The notes below the pieces were generated by a model. The model searched no databases and was not told where the DNA came from. It worked only from the letters and a program-made list of their open reading frames with translations. From Myxococcota bacterium (GTDB lineage: Bacteria; Myxococcota_A; Bradymonadia; UBA7976; UBA1532): a stretch of DNA of 35,855 nucleotides. Within the stretch, counting starts at the first letter, position 1, and the number at the start of each line of letters is the position of its first letter. The position numbers and the translations under genes were made by a program. Below, one piece after another: positions 1 to 7,002 of the stretch. The stretch covers positions 1-35,855 of the forward strand of contig CAUJDF010000027.1 of NCBI GenBank assembly GCA_963169045.1, read 5' to 3'.

Positions 1-136
1 AAGCGGAATTTGGGATCCGGCCTTGAATTCCAACAACTTGCAGAACATGGGCTGGGGCCGACCCGAACCCGCGTCCGCCACGACATCACCGCCGACGATC
101 ACGCGAGACGAAGCCGCCTGAATGGCGAAACCCGAG
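1..136. other. Window edge, possible 3' end of a truncated gene
   Basis: Nothing can be assigned firmly here. One plus-strand frame is open from base 2 to a TGA at 119-121 and would encode about 39 residues, beginning SGIWDPALN and ending TRDEAA. It could be the tail of a gene whose body lies outside the window, but it is too short and unrecognised to call. Confidence 0.15.
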
Positions 137-609
137 TCAGACCCGGCGAGCCTTGATGGTCTCGGCGAGCACGTCGCGAACGCGGCAGCGTCCGACGGGG
201 GTCATGCAGAGCCGCGTCATCGGCCACGTCGTCTTGATCACGACGTAGAGCGCCTGGGCACCTCGCCGCCACGCGCCCCGCCCGTCGCGGGCCTTGTTCC
301 CGAGCTTCGGGTGTCCGGCGACGAGTTCCAGCGCGGCGGTCTCGATCCGTTGGGCGAGGCGGTGGCCGCCGACCCAGTCCACGACGAACAGGACGTGGTA
401 CTTCCCTCCCCGGCGGTGCCCCGCCTCACGATTGTCGGGATTGCGCGCGCGGCCGATGTACGCTTGCTTGACGCAGGGCAGATCGGCCAGTTGGCAGAAG
501 TATGCCGCTACGGCCGCAGCCGTCGCGACGACATCAGTTTTGGGGCGCATGACGCGCACCTCCAGCACGCCTGAAAAGGCGGCGGTCGGTACGCCGGGAC
601 TTGCAGAAC
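36..609. repeat. 11-bp direct repeats flanking the GIY-YIG-like gene
   Basis: The 11-mer ACTTGCAGAAC occurs at 36-46 and again, in the same orientation, at 599-609. The two copies bracket the minus-strand gene at 137-550. They could be a target-site duplication or recombination footprint, or a chance repeat. No inverted termini were found next to them. Confidence 0.25.
137..550 (-). CDS. Small protein with a GIY-YIG-like motif
   Basis: This 137-residue protein has no signal peptide or membrane helix. Near its N-terminus it carries AYIGRARNPDNREAGH, followed about 30 residues later by RIETAALELV. The spacing of YIG, Arg, His and a later Glu resembles the GIY-YIG nuclease fold, but the leading GIY strand is not obvious and the match is by eye only. 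I chose the ATG at 550 because GGAGGT lies 8 bases upstream of it; a longer GTG start at 568 is possible. It is transcribed away from the IS1595-type transposase and may be accessory cargo. If it is not a GIY-YIG protein I have no other assignment. Confidence 0.45.
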   Translation of the reverse strand: MRPKTDVVATAAAVAAYFCQLADLPCVKQAYIGRARNPDNREAGHRRGGKYHVLFVVDWVGGHRLAQRIETAALELVAGHPKLGNKARDGRGAWRRGAQALYVVIKTTWPMTRLCMTPVGRCRVRDVLAETIKARRV

Positions 610-922
610 GCCACGGAATCCGGGAGAATTCCGTTTGCCTGGACGCTGCTGCTTGTCCCAGCGCGGTCTAGTTTCGGGTCCGGTCGGCGGCAACCGACCG
701 GACCCACCTTTCTTCCTCGCCCCTCCTTCGGCCGTCTGGGCGGCGATTCCGAATTCAAGTCAAGGACTTAGCCAGTCTCGCGCGTCGCACGAGACAGCGC
801 AAGCGGGAAAAAGTGTGCTAAGTGCCGAGAACTACAAGTGTAGCCGGCGCAATCCCCGCCTTGCCGCGGCCCTCCGGCGTGCGCAAACTGAACGTCTCGC
901 TGACTGCCCCGCGAGGCGAACG
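551..922. other. Intergenic region upstream of the transposase
   Basis: The transposase frame stays open upstream to 635, but the predicted peptide there is unlike any transposase N-terminus, so I treat it as non-coding. The stretch holds a strong hairpin at 676-705 and an A/T-richer patch around 810-840. I searched this patch for a partner to an IS terminal repeat beyond the transposase and did not find a convincing one. Confidence 0.3.
676..705 (+). terminator. Perfect 12-bp hairpin, possible terminator
   Basis: A perfect 12-bp stem (arms 676-687 and 694-705) encloses a 6-base loop, CGGCAA. On the plus strand it is followed by ACCTTTCTTCCT, a pyrimidine-rich but not uninterrupted T run. 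It could be an intrinsic terminator, or a stem that protects the transposase from outside transcription. The 12/12 pairing is well beyond chance for a short intergenic stretch. Confidence 0.4.
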
Positions 923-1984
923 ATGGACGTGCGCCCGAATCCGCTCCCCCGTGCGCCGACGACTCTGCTCGACTTCCAGACGATGTTCCCCGACGAGGTG
1001 GCCTGCCGGCGCTACCTCGAACAGGTGCGCTGGCCTGACGGCTTCGTCTGCCCGAAGTGCGGCATCGCCGACGAGCCGTACCGGAACGCCTCGCGACCGC
1101 TCGTGTTCGAGTGCCGTTCCTGCCGCCACCAAGCGCGCCTCACCGCGGGCACGATGATGCACCGCACGAAGATCCCGCTCCGCTACTGGTTCTGGGCGGC
1201 GTACCTGTTCTCGGCGCAGACGTCGGGCTTCTCCGCGCTTGAGCTGAAGAAGCAGCTGGGGATCAACCGCTACGAGACGGCCTACATGCTCTTGCGGAAG
1301 CTCCGCGCCGGAACAACGCGGCCGCGCGCGGAGAAGATCGGCGGCGAGCACTCAGTCGAGTTCGACGTCGCCTTCGTCGGCGGCCGGACCAAGGGCCTCG
1401 GACACGGCAAGACGAAGAAGACGATGGTGCTGGTCGCGGTCGAAGTACGTGAGGGCAAGCCGCCCGAGAACATCAACGAGAAGACGAAGCAGAGCTTCTA
1501 CGCAGGCCGCATCCGGTTACGGAAGGTGCCAAACCGGAAGGCCGAGACCATCGACCAGTTCGTGCAGGACTGGATCGAGCCCGGCACCGTGATCTTGACC
1601 GACGGCGACGCGAGCTTCGGGAACTTGTCGCGCCTCGGCTACGTCCACCTGCCGATGGTGACGAAGAAGGACTCGGCGAAGATCGAGGGCTGGGTCCCCC
1701 TCGTCCATCTCGTCATCAGCAACTTGAAGGCGTGGATTCACGGCACGTTCCACGGCGCCATCAGGAAGAAGCACTTGCAGACGTACCTCAACGAGTACAT
1801 CTACCGCTTCAACCGGCGCTTCTCGCGCATGGCGTCGTTCAGGACGCTCCTGCAGATCGGGACGCAGGTCGGACCGGTGACGTACGAGGACCACTATCGG
1901 GGACGGGTACGCGTGCGCGAGAACGTGAGCGCGTTGCCCGCAGACGTGGCCGTTCCAGTTCTTCCGACGGGCGCCGCCGAGTAG
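923..1984 (+). CDS. IS1595-family (ISXO2-like) transposase
   Basis: This 353-residue protein has the IS1595 architecture. An N-terminal zinc ribbon shows CPKC at residues 43-46 and a second CRSC pair about 20 residues later, and an ISXO2-like DDE-type core follows. Acidic catalytic candidates are D148 (in EFDVAFVGG) and D227 (in LTDGDASF). The third motif is HLVISNLKAWIHG (H262, N267), followed by the family's KKHLQTYLNEYIYRFNRR signature. IS1595 enzymes catalyse cut-and-paste or replicative transposition. The frame is open upstream to 635, but homology-like sequence starts at about 930, so I chose the ATG at 923. The gene is full length with no frameshift. Its neighbours on both sides are small orphan genes. 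Confidence 0.88.
   Translation: MDVRPNPLPRAPTTLLDFQTMFPDEVACRRYLEQVRWPDGFVCPKCGIADEPYRNASRPLVFECRSCRHQARLTAGTMMHRTKIPLRYWFWAAYLFSAQTSGFSALELKKQLGINRYETAYMLLRKLRAGTTRPRAEKIGGEHSVEFDVAFVGGRTKGLGHGKTKKTMVLVAVEVREGKPPENINEKTKQSFYAGRIRLRKVPNRKAETIDQFVQDWIEPGTVILTDGDASFGNLSRLGYVHLPMVTKKDSAKIEGWVPLVHLVISNLKAWIHGTFHGAIRKKHLQTYLNEYIYRFNRRFSRMASFRTLLQIGTQVGPVTYEDHYRGRVRVRENVSALPADVAVPVLPTGAAE
923..1984 (+). mobile_element. IS1595-type insertion sequence (core only; ends not located)
   Basis: An intact transposase defines an IS1595-type element. I could not identify matching terminal inverted repeats or an 8-bp target duplication by eye. The boundaries given are therefore only the transposase gene, and the element must extend beyond them. 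It may include the small gene at 2021-2323 as a passenger. Confidence 0.6.
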
Positions 1985-2020
1985 ACTGCCCCCTGCGCGC
2001 GGGCGCACCAGGAGGCAAGC

Positions 2021-2323
2021 ATGGCGGCGGCACCAGATAGCCAGCAGACGCGGGTGGAGAACAGCATGACCACGCGGTACCGGCAGCGCGCAGACGGCGG
2101 CGAGATCGAGATCATCCGCGGCACGACCAACAGCAATGTGCGCATCGAGCTGACGCGGGGGCGCTTGGAAGTCGAGTTGCACGACGACAAAGGCGTCGTC
2201 GACTCAGCAGATATCGGGGGGTCGTCGGCGCAATCGGTCTGGCACTATGCGGCGCGGCGCATCGTCACGCGGGTACCGGATGGGATCGCGGAGTTCACCG
2301 TGACGATTCAGCCGCGCGCGTGA
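2021..2323 (+). CDS. Small hypothetical protein next to the transposase
   Basis: This 100-residue protein is not recognised. It is hydrophilic, begins MAAAPDSQQTRVENSM, has mixed charged residues through the middle and ends in a beta-rich VTRVPDGIAEFTVTIQPRA. It has no signal peptide, helix or cysteine motif. Translation is well supported: AGGAGG at 2010-2015 sits 5 bases before the ATG, and third codon positions are clearly GC-enriched. An internal ATG at 2066, with its own GGAG, would give an 85-residue version. It starts 36 bases after the transposase stop on the same strand, so it may be an IS passenger gene or the first gene past the element. Confidence 0.6.
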   Translation: MAAAPDSQQTRVENSMTTRYRQRADGGEIEIIRGTTNSNVRIELTRGRLEVELHDDKGVVDSADIGGSSAQSVWHYAARRIVTRVPDGIAEFTVTIQPRA

Positions 2324-2987
2324 ACCACCAGCGCACCTACATCGCGGACCGCGCCCGATCCTTGGTCCATCGGATCCGGGTCGCGGTTTCGGTGCAAACC
2401 GGATAGGCAAGGAACGAACGACATCTCTTCCTTCACCTCGTCCTGGGATGCCGGAGTCACCGGCATGAGACGAGTTATCCGAGTCGCGACGCGCAAGTCA
2501 AGCACGAGCAGCGTCGGGCGCTGTCCCACGGGATTCGTGTCCACGACACAAGAGAGGAGGGAGCCGATGTCAGCGCTGAAGGCACCCCGGCGCCGCCTCG
2601 CGTTCGGAGACATGGCCGACAACCGCCTGCCCTGGCTGCCCACGGGCGCGCGCTGCGAGGCCGCTGTCTGCGATCGCTGCGGAGATCGGCACGTCGCTCG
2701 CGCGAAAGGGCGGGCGCCCCCCGAGTCGTGCGAGCCGCTCGAGCGGCCGATCGAGGCGACCGCCGGCCGTTCGTCCCACCTCGCATCGACCCCGCCTGAC
2801 GAGCGCTCCGTCCCCGGCGGACGTCGCCTCGCCCGCCCGCGCAGGACGCCGGGCCGCATCCGGCAATCCCCGAGCACTCGCCAGGCGCGAGCCCTGGCGC
2901 ATCCGCCTTGAAGTTCACGGCCTCGAGAGCCAATCTCCCGAGAAATACGCGACATTTCGTTGCGTCGGTTGCGAGCGATCCGGGGGT
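2324..2987. other. Gene-poor region between the IS patch and the SRCR lipoprotein
   Basis: There is no confident gene in this 664-nt stretch. It contains two short hairpins: CGGTTT/AAACCG at 2384-2401, and ATGCCGG/CCGGCAT at 2448-2466 with an AGTCA loop. It also holds one plausible small gene, listed separately at 2567-2911. A minus-strand frame through about 2310-2560 also reads as protein-like but lacks a convincing start and codon bias. Third-position GC is lower here than in the flanking core genes, which fits recently acquired or decaying DNA. Confidence 0.4.
2567..2911 (+). CDS. Possible small orphan protein
   Basis: This candidate of 114 residues is unrecognised. Its support is a strong ribosome site (AGGAGG at 2555-2560, 6 bases before the ATG) and a codon pattern in which position 3 is the most GC-rich, though less extreme than in the core genes. 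The protein is basic and proline/arginine-rich, with one CDRCG motif near residue 37 and no membrane segment. An overlapping minus-strand frame at 2570-2902 is open too, so the coding strand is uncertain and the locus may be non-coding. Confidence 0.3.
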   Translation: MSALKAPRRRLAFGDMADNRLPWLPTGARCEAAVCDRCGDRHVARAKGRAPPESCEPLERPIEATAGRSSHLASTPPDERSVPGGRRLARPRRTPGRIRQSPSTRQARALAHPP

Positions 2988-2990
2988 GTG

Positions 2991-5900
2991 ATGCGAACGA
3001 CGCGATTCGGCGGGCCGTGGCTCGTGGCGATGGCCGCGCTGTGGCTGACGGGGTGTCCCGAACAGGGGGACGATGCCGGCGGCTCGGGTGGCGACGACGG
3101 AGGCACCCTCCCGCAGTCCGACGGCGGTGGCGGCGCCGGTGGCGAAGGCGGCGCGGGCGGTGGCGGCGCCGGTGGCGAAGGCGGCGCGGGCGGTGGCGGC
3201 GCCGGTGGTGGCGGCGCCGGTGGCGAAGGCGGCGCGGGCGGTGGCGGCGCCGGCGGCGAAGGCGGCGCCGGCGGCGAAGGCGGCGCCGGCGGCGAAGGCG
3301 GCGCCGGCGGCGAAGGCGGCGCCGGTGGCGAAGGCGGCGCCGGCGGCGAAGGCGGCGCCGGCGGCGCGATCCCCTGCGACGAGGGGACCGAAGACGCGTG
3401 CGCGGCGAACGGCTGCGCCGGCACGACCCGCTGCGTCGGCGGCGACTGGACGCCCTGCGAGGGCCCGGCCGAGCGCTGCAACGGCGTCGACGACGACTGC
3501 GACGGCGCGATCGACGAGGACTTCCCCACGCTCGGCGGCGCCTGCGCCGCCGGCGTCGGCGCCTGCGCGGCGTCCGGCGTCCTGGTCTGCGACGCGGCCG
3601 GCGGCGGCGTGACCTGCGACGCGCAGCCCGGCGCGCCCGCGGCCGAGCTCTGCGACGGCCTCGACAACGACTGCAACGGCGAGGTCGACGACGCCCTGGG
3701 CGTCGGCGAGCCCTGCGACAGCGGCGTGGGTGCATGCGCCACGCCGGGCCTGACGGCGTGCGACGCCGAGGGCGACGTCGTCTGCGACGCGGTGGCCGGC
3801 AATCCCGCTCGGGAGATCTGCGACGGCGTCGACAACGACTGCGACGGCGTGGCCGACGACGTCGCGGGCGTCGGCGAGCCCTGCACGACCGGCGTGGGTG
3901 CGTGCGCCACCCCCGGCCTGATGGCCTGCAACGCCGAGGGCGACGTCATGTGCGACGCGGCGGCCGGCAATCCCGCTCGGGAGATCTGCGACGGCGTCGA
4001 CAACGACTGCGACGGCGTGGCCGACGACGTCGCGGGCGTCGGCGAGCCCTGCCGGATCGGCGTCGGCGAGTGCGCCGTCGGAGGCCGGCAGGCCTGCGGC
4101 GACGACGGCGTGATCTGCGAGGGCACGCCCGGCGAGCCGGCCGACGAGATCTGCGACGGCCTCGACAACGACTGCGACGGAGAGGCCGACGAGGGCGACG
4201 CCTGCGACATCTGCGGCGACGGCGACGTCGACGAAGGCGAGACGTGCGATGACGGCGGCCGCGAGCCGGGCGACGGCTGTTCGGCGGACTGCCTGGTCGA
4301 GGGGCCGGCCCTCGGCGCGACGCGTGGCTTCGGCCACGAGGGCGACTGCGACGGCTGGAACGCCTGCGGGGACGCCGAGACCTGCGCCCACGCCGCCTGC
4401 GCGCTCTTCGGCCTGGGCGTCGCGCGCTCGTGGGACGAGGGCCGGTGCGAAGACCTGCGCGCGAGGGACCCCGACTTCGACTGCGACGTCTTCGAGCAAC
4501 TCCCCGACGCCCTCGACATGAACTGGCAGCCCGACGGCTGCAACGTCCCGGTCGCCTACGACGTGGTCTGCGGCCCGCCCGACGCCGACGGTGACGTCCG
4601 CCTTGCCGGCGGCGAGGGCGATGGTCACGGCCGCGTCGAGATTCACTTCGACGGCCGCTGGGGCACCGTGTGCGACGACGCCTGGGACATGAACGACGCC
4701 GAGGTCGTCTGCCGGCAGCTCGGCTTCGTCGGCGCGGCCGAGGCCTTCCTGAGCTTCGGCGGGGGCGCGGACCCCATCTGGCTCGACAACGTGTCCTGCG
4801 TCGGCAACGAGGACAGCCTCGCGCGCTGCCCGGCGCAGCCGCGCGGGCAGCACAACTGCGTGCACGCGGAGGACGCGGGCGTGCGTTGCCTCGGCGAGGG
4901 CGAGTGCCGGCTCGACGCGCACTGCGGCGAGGGCGGGCGCTGCTTCGAGGGCGAGTGCCTCGGCGACGGCGAGTGCGGCGTCGACGCGCACTGCCGCGCC
5001 GGCCAGGTCTGCGTCGAGGGCGTCTGCGCGGACGCCGCGCCGGATCCGTGCCAGGACTACCGCGAGCTCGGCGAGGACGACCGCAACGTGACGTTCAACG
5101 ACGGCGACGACGGCGTCGAGATCTGCGACCAGGGCGACTGGCAGCCGGGCTGGTACCGCTTCGTCGGCGCGGCGGGTGATCGCATGCCGAACCAGCCGCC
5201 GCCGGAGTACGCGTGCGGCACCGACGCGCCCGGCTGGATGCAGGGCGCCTACCCGGCCGTCGCCGACGGCGTCGTCGGCCGCCGCGCCTGCTTCAACTGG
5301 TCCGGCGACGAGTGCCTCTGGAGCGCGGACATCCAGGTGCGCAATTGCGGTCCGTACTTCGTCTTCAACCTGCCGCCGACGCCCGTGTGCCAGCTGCGGT
5401 ACTGCGGCTTCACGCCGCCGCCGGCCGAGGGCGCGGTGCGTCTCGCCGCCGGCGACGGGCCGAGCCACGGCCGCGTCGAGGTTCACTTCGAGGGCCGGTG
5501 GGGCACGGTCTGCGACGACCTGTGGGACCTGAACGACGCCGACGTCGTCTGCCGGCAGCTCGGCTTCCCAGGGGCCAGTCAGGCGCTCCCGAACTTCGGC
5601 GGCGGCGTGGATCCGATCTGGCTCGACGACGTGGCCTGTGTCGGCGGCGAGGCGGGCCTCGCCCAGTGTCCGGCTCGGCCGCGCGGCCAGCACAACTGCG
5701 TGCACGCCGAGGACGCCGGCGTGCGCTGCCTGACGGCGGACCAGTGCCGCGTCGACGCGCACTGCGCGCAAGGGCAGCGCTGCAGGGACAGCCGCTGCGT
5801 CGTGCCGCGCTGCGGCGACGGCGACGTCGATCCGGGCGAGGAGTGCGACGACGGCGGCAACGCCGACGGCGACGGCTGCTCGGCCGAGTGCTTCGACGAG

Positions 5901-6824
5901 CGCCGGGTCGGCCCGGTCGGCAGCTTCCGCGTCGACGCGGGCCCGGCTTGGGGGACGCCCGGCCTGCGCCCGGTCTCGTGCGTGCAGGCGTGCGCGCAGC
6001 TCTTCGGCGGTGTGCCCGCCGAGTACGGCTGCTCGACGGTCGACGGCCAGCTCAACCGCCGCGCCTTCTACGACGGGTGGGGCGACGAACAGTTCTGCCG
6101 AGGCGAAGGCCGGCCCGACGACTTCGTCCTGCCCGCCGACGGCCCCTACGACTGCGGCCAGGTCGGCTGCTCGTACTCGGCCTACGTGAGCGATCACGGT
6201 TGCGGCGCGGTCAACTACTGCTGGCGGCTCGACGCGGGCCCGCCCCGACCGAACCTGATGCGCTGCGGGGCGAGCGCGCGCAACGTGGCCACGTTCGTCG
6301 ATCCGGGCGACGGCGTGAACGTGGTCGAGGGCTGCGCGCCCGACGCGAACACCCAGGCGGTGCTCGTCACGCGCTCCGGCATCGGCAACGTGAACGGCCC
6401 CGCGTTCCGCGCCTACATCGACGCGGGCGGCATCGTCATCACCGAGCACTCGGTCAGCGACGACGTCTACAACCGCGTCTTCAACGCCAACGTCACCCAG
6501 GGTGCGTTCACCGGCGGATGCAGCGACGCCATCAATCCCCCCGCCCGGTTCAGCCTCAACGATCCCTTCTGGATCGCCAACGGCGGTCTGCCGGTGCAGG
6601 CGGACGCTTTCGGCTGCGGCACGGACATGAGCGGCTGGAACGTGCCGATGACGCGCCTGGGCGGCTGGAACGCCAACACGGTCTCGCTGGCCTACGTCAA
6701 CTCGGGCGCCGGCCGGCTCTGGCTCGTGGAGACCGACTGGCAGGACCTCGACGCCGGCTTCGACGCCAGCTCCCGCCAGCTCATGCGCTCCATGATCCTC
6801 AACGGGCGCCGCGTCGTGCCCTAG
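2991..6824 (+). CDS. Multidomain lipoprotein with MopE repeats, two SRCR domains and a D8C-like domain
   Basis: This 1,277-residue protein is predicted to be exported and lipid-anchored: hydrophobic signal, lipobox LTGC, lipidated C22. In order it has: a Gly/Glu/Ala linker (about 43-125); five MopE-type Asp/Cys repeats (starting near 163, 221, 277, 333 and 388; core CDGVDNDCDG); a myxobacterial disulfide repeat (407-433); an unassigned Cys-rich module (435-530); SRCR domain 1 (534-634, six Cys); short Cys repeats; a D8C-like domain (685-807) with all eight Cys; SRCR domain 2 (814-914); a second disulfide repeat (941-968); an unassigned Cys module; and a C-terminal domain from about 1088 that may have a Rossmann or amidotransferase-like fold. 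MopE repeats are linked to metal binding; SRCR and D8C are best known from animal secreted proteins. The role is unknown; adhesion, recognition or metal capture are possible. A GTG at 2988 directly precedes the chosen ATG. Confidence 0.92.
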   Translation: MRTTRFGGPWLVAMAALWLTGCPEQGDDAGGSGGDDGGTLPQSDGGGGAGGEGGAGGGGAGGEGGAGGGGAGGGGAGGEGGAGGGGAGGEGGAGGEGGAGGEGGAGGEGGAGGEGGAGGEGGAGGAIPCDEGTEDACAANGCAGTTRCVGGDWTPCEGPAERCNGVDDDCDGAIDEDFPTLGGACAAGVGACAASGVLVCDAAGGGVTCDAQPGAPAAELCDGLDNDCNGEVDDALGVGEPCDSGVGACATPGLTACDAEGDVVCDAVAGNPAREICDGVDNDCDGVADDVAGVGEPCTTGVGACATPGLMACNAEGDVMCDAAAGNPAREICDGVDNDCDGVADDVAGVGEPCRIGVGECAVGGRQACGDDGVICEGTPGEPADEICDGLDNDCDGEADEGDACDICGDGDVDEGETCDDGGREPGDGCSADCLVEGPALGATRGFGHEGDCDGWNACGDAETCAHAACALFGLGVARSWDEGRCEDLRARDPDFDCDVFEQLPDALDMNWQPDGCNVPVAYDVVCGPPDADGDVRLAGGEGDGHGRVEIHFDGRWGTVCDDAWDMNDAEVVCRQLGFVGAAEAFLSFGGGADPIWLDNVSCVGNEDSLARCPAQPRGQHNCVHAEDAGVRCLGEGECRLDAHCGEGGRCFEGECLGDGECGVDAHCRAGQVCVEGVCADAAPDPCQDYRELGEDDRNVTFNDGDDGVEICDQGDWQPGWYRFVGAAGDRMPNQPPPEYACGTDAPGWMQGAYPAVADGVVGRRACFNWSGDECLWSADIQVRNCGPYFVFNLPPTPVCQLRYCGFTPPPAEGAVRLAAGDGPSHGRVEVHFEGRWGTVCDDLWDLNDADVVCRQLGFPGASQALPNFGGGVDPIWLDDVACVGGEAGLAQCPARPRGQHNCVHAEDAGVRCLTADQCRVDAHCAQGQRCRDSRCVVPRCGDGDVDPGEECDDGGNADGDGCSAECFDERRVGPVGSFRVDAGPAWGTPGLRPVSCVQACAQLFGGVPAEYGCSTVDGQLNRRAFYDGWGDEQFCRGEGRPDDFVLPADGPYDCGQVGCSYSAYVSDHGCGAVNYCWRLDAGPPRPNLMRCGASARNVATFVDPGDGVNVVEGCAPDANTQAVLVTRSGIGNVNGPAFRAYIDAGGIVITEHSVSDDVYNRVFNANVTQGAFTGGCSDAINPPARFSLNDPFWIANGGLPVQADAFGCGTDMSGWNVPMTRLGGWNANTVSLAYVNSGAGRLWLVETDWQDLDAGFDASSRQLMRSMILNGRRVVP
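3127..3366 (+). repeat. In-frame tandem repeat encoding a Gly/Ala/Glu linker
   Basis: Near-identical 18-bp units of the type GGCGCCGGTGGCGAAGGC, plus shorter variants, run in tandem and encode GAGGEG-type repeats. Unit length is a multiple of three throughout, so copy changes keep the frame. They place a flexible linker between the lipidated Cys and the first MopE repeat. Confidence 0.85.
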
Positions 6825-6838
6825 TGGGGCACCCCACT
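6823..6838 (+). terminator. Short GC hairpin at the end of the SRCR lipoprotein gene
   Basis: AGTGGGG and CCCCACT pair perfectly around two central bases and overlap the last bases of the stop codon. No T run follows, so it is a weak terminator candidate. It could stop or attenuate read-through into the nos operon, 165 bases downstream. Confidence 0.3.
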
Positions 6839-7002
6839 CGTCCCAGGCGCCTCTTCGCGGGAACGCGCCACCCCCTCCGCGATACCCACCCGTAACGTCC
6901 TTCGAGACCGCACTAGGCATTGGGTGCTGGCATGGTCATTGCCCTCTGCCCTGCCGGCGGCGGAGAGCCGCTGGTCGCCGTTCCTCTCGAATGGAGTGCG
7001 CC

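Noticed and set aside
635..922. An N-terminal extension of the transposase upstream of the ATG at 923
   Set aside because: The extra 96 residues do not resemble the family, and they run across the strong hairpin at 676-705.
806..2260. Possible IS terminal repeats around GTGCTAAGTGCC (814-825) and TGGCACTA (2240s)
   Set aside because: Only a few bases match in inverted orientation, and the right-hand site falls inside the small gene at 2021-2323.
3119..3735. Arg-rich open frames through the Gly-linker repeats on both strands
   Set aside because: They are out-of-frame readings of the GGC/GGT/GAA tandem repeats and carry no independent signal.
2475..6920. A 1,481-codon open frame on the minus strand opposite the SRCR lipoprotein gene
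   Set aside because: The plus-strand gene has a lipobox, recognisable domains and strong third-position GC bias. The minus frame is Arg/Ala/Val-rich mirror sequence with no recognisable domain, as expected opposite a very GC-rich gene.
6839..6990. An FNR/NNR-type regulatory box upstream of nosZ
   Set aside because: No TTGAT-N4-ATCAA-like palindrome is present; GGCATT and AATGCC-like fragments are too weak to call.
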